IMG/VR virus record: IMGVR_UViG_3300048583_000268
Location: 1 to 27,514 of that record
Direction: 5' to 3' (one strand)
Length of the DNA stretch: 27,514 nt
From: a virus
Of this stretch, positions 1 through 7,462 are shown piece after piece; the first letter of the stretch is position 1; each line of letters begins with the position of its first letter. The translations under genes were made by a program, and so were the position numbers. The notes below the pieces were generated by a model that saw only the letters and a program-made list of their open reading frames with translations, was not told the DNA's origin and did no database searches.

Positions 1-2
1 TT

Positions 3-233
3 GAAAATGATATAGACTCATTAACTTTAGAAGATGTAATAGAAAATGCCGTATCAGTAAATACAGTAGAGAAATCTTTTTTATGGTTTAGTTACGATCA
101 AATACAAATATCAATGGAAAAAGAATTTATTTCTACAGTAAATTTTAATAAAAAACAAATAGAAACAAATATAGTTTTAACGACATTAGTAGCTAATATA
201 ATTACAAACAATTTAAATTATGTCTCAATTTAA
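3..233 (+). CDS. 3' end of an unidentified protein (partial)
   Basis: An open frame enters from the left edge and ends at TAA 231-233, leaving about 76 C-terminal residues. It is rich in Asn, Ile, Glu and Val, with a short aromatic patch (FLWFSYDQ) and a predicted helical end. It overlaps the start of the JAMM gene by 14 bases, so it belongs to the same transcription unit and may be functionally linked to the JAMM-E1 pair. In PRTRC-type clusters a ubiquitin-like or E2-like gene can sit beside such a pair, but I see no ubiquitin-like or E2 signature in this fragment. The family is not recognised; the reading frame itself is well supported by the overlap and by codon use like its neighbours. 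Confidence 0.6.
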   Translation, partial: ENDIDSLTLEDVIENAVSVNTVEKSFLWFSYDQIQISMEKEFISTVNFNKKQIETNIVLTTLVANIITNNLNYVSI

Positions 234-1326
234 AGAAACCACAACTACTATTAGAAAAGTAGAATTAATTAAAGTATCAGATAAAAAAGGAAGATTACTT
301 ATATCTGATAAAATGTTATTAGGAGTAACAAAAGCTCATATGTTAGTTCAATCAGGAATAGAATGGGCAGGGCTTATGTTATATAGTATAAAATCAGGAA
401 GTCTAAGAGATTTAGACAATATAGAATTAATAGCTAAAGATTTCATGTTTGTAAGCATAGGATCAGGAGGTACAATAGGAGCTAATACAGAAGTAAATAT
501 TACAGAACACATGCCTTCTTTTATAGATAAGTTTCCTAGTATATTTGAAGGAGTAGACAGAATAGGAATGTTACATTCTCATCATAGTATGGCTACTTTT
601 TTTAGTAATGTAGATGAAGCAGAATTGGAAGATAATACTAAGGATCATAACTTATTTTATGTGTCTTTAATTGTTAATTACAATGGAAGATTTAATGCTA
701 GATTAGCTTTTCCTATTTCTATTAACATAGATAGAAAAGATGAAAAAGAACAAATTATTAGTATGCAAGGAGCGTCTAAAAAAGTAGGTTATATAGACTT
801 AGAAATAATCATAGAACGAGACTCTTTAGTAAATGAAATAGAAAGAGAAGAAGAAAGAAAAATAAAAGAAGAAAAAGAAAAAGCAAAAAAACAACAACTA
901 AGTATAGGATTTAGCAATGTGGGAAGTGAAAGTGGAAGTAGTCTTACAAAAAAAGATGTTGATGCTTATAATAATGTTGCAGAAATTTTTATTAAGTTAT
1001 TTGCAAATAAGAAATTCTTAATGGAATGTGATGATAATTTTAATATGGGTAAAGTATATACATTATTAAAAAGTAATCATATTTCTGCAATAACAGATAA
1101 GAAGAAAAAAATCATAGAAAATAAATTTACTACTTTATTAGACATAGATTTTTATAATATTCCTAATTTTCATTTAGTAATTATTAAAACTTTACAAGGC
1201 AGACACGACTTAAAGAAGATGGATAAAGTAGGGGCTATAGATTTTATATTAGAGTTGGCTAAAACACAAACAGCTAATACAACTACACAACATAAATTTA
1301 ATGAAGTAGAACAATGGACTCTATAA
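220..1326 (+). CDS. JAMM/MPN-domain metalloprotease-like protein
   Basis: The 368-residue protein carries a complete JAMM zinc motif: candidate glutamate E48 (in GIEWAG), then H119-S-H121, seven residues, S129-x-x-D132. JAMM/MPN (Mov34, JAB) proteins are zinc isopeptidases that remove ubiquitin-like proteins from targets or trim their C-termini. The MPN fold spans roughly residues 10-185. A highly charged Glu/Lys helix follows (about 200-230, probably coiled coil), then an alpha-helical C-terminal domain (about 250-350) of unknown role. It overlaps the downstream E1-like gene by 13 bases, which argues for joint production. The JAB-ThiF pairing recalls PRTRC systems of Bacteroidota mobile elements and bacterial ubiquitin-like modification systems. 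All zinc ligands are present, so activity is plausible. The substrate is unknown. Confidence 0.85.
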   Translation: MSQFKETTTTIRKVELIKVSDKKGRLLISDKMLLGVTKAHMLVQSGIEWAGLMLYSIKSGSLRDLDNIELIAKDFMFVSIGSGGTIGANTEVNITEHMPSFIDKFPSIFEGVDRIGMLHSHHSMATFFSNVDEAELEDNTKDHNLFYVSLIVNYNGRFNARLAFPISINIDRKDEKEQIISMQGASKKVGYIDLEIIIERDSLVNEIEREEERKIKEEKEKAKKQQLSIGFSNVGSESGSSLTKKDVDAYNNVAEIFIKLFANKKFLMECDDNFNMGKVYTLLKSNHISAITDKKKKIIENKFTTLLDIDFYNIPNFHLVIIKTLQGRHDLKKMDKVGAIDFILELAKTQTANTTTQHKFNEVEQWTL

Positions 1327-2069
1327 TAGAAGAAGTAAAAGAACCCAGTTCAACAGACAGGTTTAAAAATGCTATTTGGTTGCCTGATACTTTAAAACAA
1401 GTATCTATAATAGGATTAGGAAATATAGGATCATGGGCCGCTTTGTATTTAAGTAGAATAGGATATGAACTAGATTTAGTAGACCCAGATAGAGTTTCTA
1501 TTGAAAATTTAGGAGGGCAACTTTATTCTGTAAACAGTGTATTTTCTTTTAAAGTAATTGAAACTAAAGATATATTAAGAGCTTTGTCTACAAGTAAAAA
1601 AGACGTAGCTTTTAGTCTAAGAAAAATAGAAGAAACTGGGTTAACAGGAGATATAATATTTTGTTGTGTGGATAACTTAGATGTTAGAAAGCATATATTT
1701 AAAAGATTTCTAACTGAAACAAGAGCAGTAATATTTATTGATGGTAGAGCAAATGCTCAAAATAATATGGTATTTGGTATTTCTAAATTTAGTGGTAACT
1801 TTGAAAAATATTCACAAGAATATTTAGAAAAACACTTACCAGAAGATAAGAGCATACCAGAAGAATCATGTAATTTTAAGTCTACTACTCATTGTGGAGC
1901 AATAACAGCAGGTTATATGGTGTCTCTTTTAAATAATTTAATATCAAATTATACTATGTATAAAGGAAATTATGGAGAACAAGACATAATTTATCCTGAG
2001 CCATTTAGTGTAAGATGTGATTTATTTAATCTAACATTAGAACATGACGAAGTTAAAGTTAGAGTATAA
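1314..2069 (+). CDS. ThiF/E1-like adenylyltransferase (PRTRC-type)
   Basis: This 251-residue protein has a Rossmann-type E1/ThiF core. The nucleotide-binding glycine motif is G34-L-G36-N-I-G39. The acidic loop is VDPDRVSIENL (D57, D59, N65), followed by Q69 and by lysine K80 where E1 enzymes bind ATP. The later CVDNLDVRKH motif (about 118-127) matches the conserved D-N-x-x-x-R segment of the family. C186 and C194 near the C-terminal part are candidates for a catalytic or zinc-binding cysteine. E1-like enzymes adenylate the C-terminus of a ubiquitin-like or sulfur-carrier protein. Its length fits the short PRTRC-type ThiF proteins rather than eukaryotic E1s. It overlaps the JAMM gene upstream and the next gene downstream. 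No ubiquitin-like substrate is visible in the window. Confidence 0.85.
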   Translation: MDSIIEEVKEPSSTDRFKNAIWLPDTLKQVSIIGLGNIGSWAALYLSRIGYELDLVDPDRVSIENLGGQLYSVNSVFSFKVIETKDILRALSTSKKDVAFSLRKIEETGLTGDIIFCCVDNLDVRKHIFKRFLTETRAVIFIDGRANAQNNMVFGISKFSGNFEKYSQEYLEKHLPEDKSIPEESCNFKSTTHCGAITAGYMVSLLNNLISNYTMYKGNYGEQDIIYPEPFSVRCDLFNLTLEHDEVKVRV

Positions 2070-2811
2070 ATATGGAGTACTTGATTTTATAGAATTAATA
2101 GACGATAGATATGTTTTAGTTAATGTAGGAACAAGTGATAGTTGTAGATTTGGTTTTTTAGAAAGAGTCTTTTTAACTTATAGTGGAAATGAAGCCACTT
2201 ATCATAATTATGGTATTATAAATACAAAACATAAACTACTATTTATTATTCTTATAAAAAAAGAATATGTAGATAAAATGTTAGTTCATTATACTAATCG
2301 TAATAGTACTTTCTTCTATGAGGATACTATTTTGTTTTTTAATGACTATCCTAGGGCAAAACCATTAATGAACTGTCTTTTAGCAGCAAGGGGTACATAT
2401 AAATTACTTATTAATAATGATTTCGGAATAGCGAGTACTACATTAATAAATAATTTATTTAACAATACACCAAATGAAGATATAGAATACTTTAATGATA
2501 TTGTACCTAGAAATTACTTTTCTATAAACAACGAAGATACGGCTAAGTTAATTAAAGAAAAGATGCTAATACAATACAAAAAAGATCTTATAGAAAGATA
2601 TAAATTAAAGGAAACTACAGTAAGCGTCACAGATAATACTGATGTAACTCCTACAATTGATTTAATAGATTTTTCATTTGATAACGATGAAAATATAGAT
2701 ATAGAAGATACAGGAGATGATGAGCCTTTACCAATAGACTGGGAAGATAGTGAAGTTCATGAACAAGATGAGACTCTAGATAACGATCTAGTACAACAAG
2801 TAAATGAGTGA
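2044..2811 (+). CDS. Unknown protein with acidic C-terminal tail, third gene of the JAMM-E1 set
   Basis: The family of this 255-residue protein is not recognised. The first 190 residues look globular, with mixed beta and helix and hydrophobic stretches such as LLFIILI at about 65-71. Cysteines are at C34 and C111. From about residue 205 to the end the protein is a low-complexity acidic tail dominated by Asp and Glu, typical of a disordered region that binds basic partners or mimics DNA. The start lies 26 bases inside the E1-like gene and the stop overlaps the exonuclease gene (ATGAGTGA), so expression is probably coupled to both. By position it could be an E2-like protein, a target or an adaptor of the JAMM-E1 pair. 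I do not see a convincing E2 active-site pattern. Confidence 0.65.
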   Translation: MTKLKLEYKYGVLDFIELIDDRYVLVNVGTSDSCRFGFLERVFLTYSGNEATYHNYGIINTKHKLLFIILIKKEYVDKMLVHYTNRNSTFFYEDTILFFNDYPRAKPLMNCLLAARGTYKLLINNDFGIASTTLINNLFNNTPNEDIEYFNDIVPRNYFSINNEDTAKLIKEKMLIQYKKDLIERYKLKETTVSVTDNTDVTPTIDLIDFSFDNDENIDIEDTGDDEPLPIDWEDSEVHEQDETLDNDLVQQVNE

Positions 2812-3616
2812 AATTAAAAAGATAGCCCTGATAGATGCAGATAGTATATTATACTATTCTGCACTACAGGCATCTCAAGAAATAACATTAGAAGAATGTC
2901 AAAATGATGCAGAAAATAGAATTTATTCTATGGTAGATGGGTGTGGAGCAGATGCCTACATTCTTTGTATGTCTGAATCAAAAACATTTAGAAATAAATT
3001 ATCTCAAATAAGACCTTATAAAGGAAATAGAAAGGATACTAAAAAGCCTCCTAGATTTTATGGACTTAAAGAGTACCTAAAACAACAATCTTGTATTTTA
3101 ACAGATTTAGAAGCAGATGATGCAGTGGCTATTCTTAGACACTATATTAAAAAGCATTATCCTGAAATAAGTACTACTATTTGTAGTCCTGATAAAGATG
3201 TTTTAAGACAATTAAGTGGGGTACATTATGATTATAATAAATCTATAGTAGTAGAAACTACACCAGAAGAAGCATATAGGTTTTTATGTAAGCAACTTAT
3301 AATGGGGGATTCTACAGATAATATACAAGGAGTTCCTGGGGTAGGAGAAGTAAAATCAGAAGCATTTTTACTAAACATACAAGGTTCTCATGATTACATA
3401 CCTTCTATAATAAGATTATACCAAGAAAAGTTTGGTTTTCCAAATTGTTTTGTTAACTTTACAGAGAATCTAAGATTACTGTATATTTTAAGAAATGAGG
3501 ATGATCTTAAAAGAGAAAGCCCTGAATTATATAATAGTTTTAGTAATAAGGAGCAGTTTGATGCTCTATTGTTTAATACAGAAGAAGGAGTATTACATTC
3601 TTTAAAAACATTTTAA
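2804..3616 (+). CDS. 5'-3' exonuclease / flap endonuclease (FEN family)
   Basis: This 270-residue enzyme matches phage FEN-type 5'-nucleases such as T5 D15 and the N-terminal domain of DNA polymerase I. Metal-binding acidic residues appear in order: D11 and D13 (LIDADS), E103, D105 and D106 (LEADDAV), D130 and D132 (SPDKD), then D169 and D172 in MGDSTDNIQGVPGVG. That last segment also starts the helix-hairpin-helix DNA-binding motif, with GVPGVGEVKS at 176-185. A basic stretch, RPYKGNRK (70-77), lies where the helical arch begins. The likely role is removal of RNA primers and 5' flaps during phage replication, or degradation of DNA. Its start overlaps the upstream gene by 8 bases. Length and motif order are normal for the family. 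Confidence 0.9.
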   Translation: MSEIKKIALIDADSILYYSALQASQEITLEECQNDAENRIYSMVDGCGADAYILCMSESKTFRNKLSQIRPYKGNRKDTKKPPRFYGLKEYLKQQSCILTDLEADDAVAILRHYIKKHYPEISTTICSPDKDVLRQLSGVHYDYNKSIVVETTPEEAYRFLCKQLIMGDSTDNIQGVPGVGEVKSEAFLLNIQGSHDYIPSIIRLYQEKFGFPNCFVNFTENLRLLYILRNEDDLKRESPELYNSFSNKEQFDALLFNTEEGVLHSLKTF

Positions 3617-4420
3617 ATGTTAGCGGCCTACAAATATAATGATGTTAATACAATTGTATATTCTAGTTACATAGAATTACAATTTCCTAGTAGCAGTTAT
3701 TATAAAGTAGAAAAAACTGATGGCAGAATAAAAGAATTAAAATTTACTTCTAGCTTTTCTAAGAAAGATAATTATAATATAGTTCTTAACAGTACTTTTA
3801 CTGTAAATGACATACATTTAATTGTTAGAGACATTGAAATAAGTGAGCGTATAGAAGTAGTTCGATTAGTAATGGATAGCCACAATATAACAGCTATATT
3901 TATTCTTCCATTAATTTTTGAACCTTCTCTATTAAATAATATAAAACATATAATTGTAAATCCATACTTATACAATAATAGTACAAGAATGGATAAATTA
4001 ATGCTGTTAGTTTTAGACATTAACATTTCTTCTATACTAGAAACTACAATATACACAGAAAGAAAAAAACTAATTGAAGGATTTGTTGGCTATTACTACG
4101 AGATAAAAGAAGGGATTATAAAGGATGTAGACCTGATAACACAAGGAAAATATTCTTATATATCCGAAGAATCAAAGAAGAAAATACTAACTTATTACTT
4201 AGCTTTTTTCCAAGAGGATAAGGAACTATTTGCTAGTTCTGTTATCTATCAAGTGTTACATAGAAGTGAAAGTAGAAGAAAGAGATTAGAAGAAGATTAT
4301 AATGTTAAAATACCATTAGGACAGGATTTGTTTGAAGGGTTTGATGTAAAAAAAGAATCAATACCTTTTATACTAAACGACAATGAGTTTTCAAACACTG
4401 AAAGAGAAGTCTCTATCTAA
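3617..4420 (+). CDS. Hypothetical protein between exonuclease and uracil-DNA glycosylase
   Basis: No family is recognised for this 267-residue protein. The start codon follows the exonuclease stop directly (TAAATG), so translation is probably coupled. The N-terminal half is rich in beta-forming residues and aromatics; a central hydrophobic stretch (about residues 90-140, with IFILPLIF and LMLLVLDINI) looks like a buried core rather than a membrane span. The C-terminal part is helical and charged, with a basic ESRRKRLEED segment at about 217-226. The end overlaps the uracil-DNA glycosylase gene by 38 bases in another frame. Context suggests a role in DNA replication or repair. Confidence 0.6.
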   Translation: MLAAYKYNDVNTIVYSSYIELQFPSSSYYKVEKTDGRIKELKFTSSFSKKDNYNIVLNSTFTVNDIHLIVRDIEISERIEVVRLVMDSHNITAIFILPLIFEPSLLNNIKHIIVNPYLYNNSTRMDKLMLLVLDINISSILETTIYTERKKLIEGFVGYYYEIKEGIIKDVDLITQGKYSYISEESKKKILTYYLAFFQEDKELFASSVIYQVLHRSESRRKRLEEDYNVKIPLGQDLFEGFDVKKESIPFILNDNEFSNTEREVSI

Positions 4421-5003
4421 TATAGAACAATACTACAAGAATAAATATAAGCCTAGAATTTTTCCAAATAAAGATGTAGTATTTAGAGCATTTGATTTTG
4501 TACAACCTAAAGATGTAAAAGTAGTAATTCTAGGACAAGACCCTTATCCCTTATATGGTTATGCTAATGGACTTGCATTTGCAGTGGATTTAGACAAGTG
4601 GCAAAAATATCCTCCAAGTCTATTATACATATTCCAAGGATTAGATAAAGAATATGGGCCTTTCTGGGATAGCGATTGTACATTAGAAAGTTGGGCTAAA
4701 CAAGGTGTACTGTTATTAAATAGTTCTTTAACAGTTGAAGAAAAAAAACCTGGTTCTCATTCTCAGTTGTGGAGAGAATTTACAGAATATGTTATAGGTA
4801 AAATATCTGAAACTAAATCTAATATAGTTTTTATGTTATGGGGATCAGAAGCATGTTCCTTTGAAAACTGTATTAAAAACAAAGAAAATCATTTAGTAAT
4901 AAGAACAGGACACCCTGCTGTTATGAAGAATAAATTTATAGGTGGGTTTAGAGAGTGTAATGACTATCTTATAGATAGAGAAATAAAACAAATAGATTGG
5001 TAA
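4383..5003 (+). CDS. ung: Uracil-DNA glycosylase (family 1)
   Basis: The 206-residue protein is a family 1 uracil-DNA glycosylase, which cuts uracil bases out of DNA. The water-activating loop GQDPYP is at 51-56 with catalytic D53. The uracil-binding LLLNSSLTV segment supplies the conserved asparagine N113. The KPGSHSQLW segment (122-130) matches the family's SH-containing region. The leucine-loop region appears as GHPAV (176-180) with catalytic H177; the usual HPSPL is altered to HPAVM, a natural-looking variant. Length is close to the usual 220. The gene starts 38 bases inside its upstream neighbour and is followed at once by a strong terminator. In an AT-rich phage it probably limits uracil in the genome. 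The SPL-to-AVM change could alter DNA intercalation. Confidence 0.92.
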   Translation: MSFQTLKEKSLSNIEQYYKNKYKPRIFPNKDVVFRAFDFVQPKDVKVVILGQDPYPLYGYANGLAFAVDLDKWQKYPPSLLYIFQGLDKEYGPFWDSDCTLESWAKQGVLLLNSSLTVEEKKPGSHSQLWREFTEYVIGKISETKSNIVFMLWGSEACSFENCIKNKENHLVIRTGHPAVMKNKFIGGFRECNDYLIDREIKQIDW

Positions 5004-5005
5004 TT

Positions 5006-5041
5006 AGTAGTCCTTCTGTAAAAAGAAGGACTACTTTATTT
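5006..5041 (+). terminator. Rho-independent terminator after ung
   Basis: A 12-bp perfect inverted repeat (left arm 5006-5017, right arm 5024-5035) encloses a 6-base loop (5018-5023) and is followed by TTATTT. It begins 3 bases after the ung stop codon. The next gene starts only about 10 bases beyond the T tract, so downstream genes must rely on read-through or on a promoter overlapping this region. I saw no clear Bacteroidota-type promoter here. Confidence 0.85.
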
Positions 5042-5051
5042 AAACAAGAAA

Positions 5052-5234
5052 ATGGGAGAGTTTGAACAACTTTTAGGAAAAATAAATAAGACTCAATTCT
5101 TTATACTAAAGAGAAAGTATGAATATGCAAAAGAGCATAATCATTATTACATATCTTATAAAAACACTAAATACTTAGTAAAGTACATAGAACATTTATT
5201 AAACCATTACGAAAAAAAATTTAACACAATATGA
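5052..5234 (+). CDS. Small basic hypothetical protein
   Basis: This 60-residue protein is rich in Lys, Tyr, His and Asn and is probably mostly helical, with no membrane segment and no known motif. It opens the gene run after the terminator at 5006-5041. Its stop overlaps the start of the next gene (ATGA), which supports it as a real gene despite its size. Function unknown; small basic early phage proteins are often host-takeover factors, but nothing in this sequence shows that. Confidence 0.6.
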   Translation: MGEFEQLLGKINKTQFFILKRKYEYAKEHNHYYISYKNTKYLVKYIEHLLNHYEKKFNTI

Positions 5235-5458
5235 ACAACGAAATTTTTTATATATTCTCAATAGCAATAGATGTTTGTTTATTACTAATGTTAATATACT
5301 ACATTATGTTACAAAAAAGAGAAAATAATATGTTATATGAAGAGTATAACTCAGAATTAGACCTAGTAGAAGCTAATATAGTAAATATATTAAATGAAAA
5401 TAAATTAAATGATACCATAATAAACAAAATACTTTTTGAACTAAACCGACTAAAATAA
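5231..5458 (+). CDS. Small single-span membrane protein
   Basis: The 75-residue protein has one hydrophobic N-terminal segment (about residues 5-27, rich in Ile, Leu and Tyr) followed by a KR-containing border and a 45-residue charged helical tail. This pattern suggests a signal-anchor inner-membrane protein with its tail in the cytoplasm. It overlaps both neighbours: ATGA at its start and TAATG at its end. It resembles phage Rz/i-spanin-like or superinfection-exclusion microproteins only in layout. No lipobox and no second spanin-like frame were seen, so the role is open. Confidence 0.6.
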   Translation: MNNEIFYIFSIAIDVCLLLMLIYYIMLQKRENNMLYEEYNSELDLVEANIVNILNENKLNDTIINKILFELNRLK

Positions 5459-6015
5459 TGACAATATCAGAATATCAAATTGAAGCTAAAAGAACTTGTT
5501 CTGATTTAGGAAGTAAATATAGAAATGTGCTTCATACTAGTTCAGGATTTTTAACAGAGATAGGAGAAGTAATAGATGTATTTAAAAAAAGATTTGCATA
5601 CAAAAAACCAATAGATTATGTTAATCTAAAAGAAGAAATAGGAGATTGTTTATGGTATGATGCAAATGAATGTACTCTATTAGGTATTAATTTTTCAAAA
5701 GAAGATGAAGAAGAAATAGATTTTATATTTTTAGACATGAAATCTAGTATATCATCTATAGTAGATAATCTAGATGAAGATTCTAAAGTTGAACAGACAT
5801 TAGAAATAATAATAGAATTTATACATGAAGGAAGAAAATCAGCTGTTGAGGTATTTGCATTTTATAAATTCTTATGTTTTGTATGGGGCATTGACTTTAG
5901 TGATGCTTTACAAACTAATATAAATAAACTAAGAGTAAGATACCCAGAGAAGTTTACTACAGAAGCTGCAATAAATAGAAATTTAGATGCAGAAAGAGAA
6001 GAACTTGAAAAATAA
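5458..6015 (+). CDS. MazG-like nucleoside triphosphate pyrophosphohydrolase
   Basis: This 185-residue all-alpha protein has the MazG-type metal signature of two paired acidic motifs: E34-I-G-E37 and, 22 residues later, E60-I-G-D63 (EEIGDCLWY). MazG-like enzymes hydrolyse (d)NTPs to (d)NMPs and pyrophosphate, for example to clean the nucleotide pool or lower ppGpp. The C-terminal end, with INKLRVRYPEKFT and AAINRNLDAERE, is the pattern seen at the end of many phage MazG-like proteins. A short acidic middle segment separates the two helical parts. It starts inside its neighbour's stop (TAATG). A PurA/PurZ-like gene lies about 1.4 kb downstream on the same strand; in Z-genome phages a MazG-type enzyme (MazZ) supplies dGMP to PurZ, so substrate preference matters here. 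Confidence 0.8.
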   Translation: MTISEYQIEAKRTCSDLGSKYRNVLHTSSGFLTEIGEVIDVFKKRFAYKKPIDYVNLKEEIGDCLWYDANECTLLGINFSKEDEEEIDFIFLDMKSSISSIVDNLDEDSKVEQTLEIIIEFIHEGRKSAVEVFAFYKFLCFVWGIDFSDALQTNINKLRVRYPEKFTTEAAINRNLDAEREELEK

Positions 6016-6019
6016 TAAT

Positions 6020-6253
6020 ATGTATAAAGAGTATAGAAAAACAGCTACAGTAAAAGCTAAATTATTTGAAGAAGGAGATCAACATGGATATGATATGTAT
6101 AATAATAAAAGAACACCGTATATAAAAACTATGGAAAGCCAAATGCACTTTGGAGATTTTGGAGAACATTATATATGTGTAGGAATACAAGGAGAAAAAT
6201 GGTTGGTCTATAAAGACATATTTGAAAAAACTTACGAACCAGTAACTAATTAA
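6020..6253 (+). CDS. PGDYG-like small protein
   Basis: I chose ATG 6020 (77 residues) because it lies just after the MazG-like stop; an in-frame upstream ATG at 5987 would overlap that gene and add a Lys/Asn-rich leader. The protein shows an order typical of phage PGDYG-type proteins: a basic start leading to a beta strand (TATVKAKLF), a central E-x-x-x-H segment, then GDFGEHYICVGIQGEKW and a DIFEKTYEPV end. PGDYG proteins are small phage and bacterial proteins of unknown role, often near DNA metabolism genes. The PGD core is here FGDFGEH, so the match is by pattern rather than identity. Confidence 0.6.
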   Translation: MYKEYRKTATVKAKLFEEGDQHGYDMYNNKRTPYIKTMESQMHFGDFGEHYICVGIQGEKWLVYKDIFEKTYEPVTN

Positions 6254-6257
6254 AAAA

Positions 6258-6596
6258 ATGGAAACATTAGAAAACAAATCAGGAGCATTTGCAGAATCTC
6301 TTAAAAGAAATAATAAGAGAATAAAAGAAGATAGGGCAATTGCCATATCAGATGATGCAGAACTAGTCTATCGAAGAAAGGTAGAAGATTTAGAAATAGA
6401 AGTAAAAAGACTAGAAAGAGAAAGAGAAGGAGCATTAGACCTTTCTCCAGATAATACTACTACTATTATAAAAGTAGAAGATTTTTCACCTCAGCAATTT
6501 ATAGATTCAGATTTAAGACTAACTCTACAAATAAGAGATAGAAAAATACAATTAGAAGAAGCAAGAGAACGATTTAAATATTTATTCAACAAATAA
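6258..6596 (+). CDS. Coiled-coil hypothetical protein
   Basis: The 112-residue protein is strongly charged and helical. Residues about 37-55 (RRKVEDLEIEVKRLEREREG) show a heptad-like coiled-coil pattern, and a second helix covers about 85-112. Between them is a short Thr/Pro-containing loop. The predicted shape is a helical hairpin or oligomer. The stop overlaps the start of the VWA gene (TAATG), so the two are probably made together and may interact. No family is recognised. Confidence 0.6.
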   Translation: METLENKSGAFAESLKRNNKRIKEDRAIAISDDAELVYRRKVEDLEIEVKRLEREREGALDLSPDNTTTIIKVEDFSPQQFIDSDLRLTLQIRDRKIQLEEARERFKYLFNK

Positions 6597-7462
6597 TGGG
6601 AAACGCAAGTTATTCAACGTCTGATAGACTAACAAGAGCTACAGCACAAAATTATCACAATGTAACTACAGATAATAAAGTTTTTAATAATGTCTTTACT
6701 CAACAGAGCGTAGGACATGGGCATCATTTAATGAGTCCTCTTAATGTTATAAGAGAAAGTAGGTACTCTGATTTACACCCTAATGTTATTCCAGTACAAC
6801 TTTATCTAGATGTTACTGGAAGTATGATGGACATACCAAAAGTAATGTTAGCAGAAGGACTGCCTCATATAATGTCTACATTATTAGAAAAAACTAATAT
6901 AGATATAGCTCTTATGTTTGGAGCTATTGGGGATCATGAATACGACAGATACCCTTTACAAGTAGGACAATTTGAAAGTGGAGATGCAGAATTAGATAAT
7001 TGGTTAACAAAAACTTACTTAGAAGGAAACGGTGGTGGAAATGCAGGAGAAAGTTATTTGTTAGCATGGTTATTTTCTCATTTTTGTACTTTATCTGATG
7101 CCTGGTTAAAGAATAAAGTTAAAGGAAAAGTAATTACTATTGGTGATGAGCCTTGTTTGCGTACTATTTCAAAAAATAGACTTGTTGAGATTATAGGAAA
7201 CATAAGTATGCAAAGCGACACTATTACTATGGAAGAAGCTTATAAATTAGCTTCTGAAAAAAATGATGTTTATCACATTTTTATAGAACATGGTAGTAGA
7301 AGACTTAATCCTGAATGGAAAGAATTATTAGGGAATAATTTATTTGTTACTTCTGATATTAAAGAAATAGCAAATATTATTGCAGTTAATATTCTTAGTA
7401 AACCTGCTACTATAGTAGAAGAAAACAAACCTAGTAATGATGATACTTTTATAAGACGATGA
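6596..7462 (+). CDS. von Willebrand factor A (VWA) domain protein
   Basis: This 288-residue protein carries a metal-ion-dependent adhesion site. The signature D72-V-T-G-S76 follows a hydrophobic strand (VIPVQLYL), and a glycine-rich GNGGGNAGESY segment (about 143-153) supplies the second loop. A third strand and acid, VITIGDEP (about 179-186), completes the fold. VWA domains bind protein partners through Mg2+ and often work with AAA+ ATPases or in defence and virion assembly. No signal peptide is present, so the protein is cytoplasmic or virion-bound. Residues 1-60 are polar and have an HGHH cluster at 41-44. The gene overlaps both neighbours (TAATG and ATGA), tying it to the coiled-coil protein and the PurA/PurZ-like enzyme. 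The partner is unknown. Confidence 0.8.
   Translation: MGNASYSTSDRLTRATAQNYHNVTTDNKVFNNVFTQQSVGHGHHLMSPLNVIRESRYSDLHPNVIPVQLYLDVTGSMMDIPKVMLAEGLPHIMSTLLEKTNIDIALMFGAIGDHEYDRYPLQVGQFESGDAELDNWLTKTYLEGNGGGNAGESYLLAWLFSHFCTLSDAWLKNKVKGKVITIGDEPCLRTISKNRLVEIIGNISMQSDTITMEEAYKLASEKNDVYHIFIEHGSRRLNPEWKELLGNNLFVTSDIKEIANIIAVNILSKPATIVEENKPSNDDTFIRR

Noticed and set aside
2044-2811. E2-like ubiquitin-conjugating protein
   Set aside because: The position fits, but C111 is not in a recognisable E2 active-site context and no E2 strand-helix pattern is clear by eye.
3772-4056. Open frame on the - strand, 94 codons
   Set aside because: It is wholly antisense to a gene in a tight + strand run; its composition is what the reverse strand of AT-rich coding DNA gives.
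6062-6346. Open frame on the - strand with hydrophobic segments
   Set aside because: It is antisense to the PGDYG-like and coiled-coil genes; the apparent membrane segments come from reversed Lys/Glu codons.
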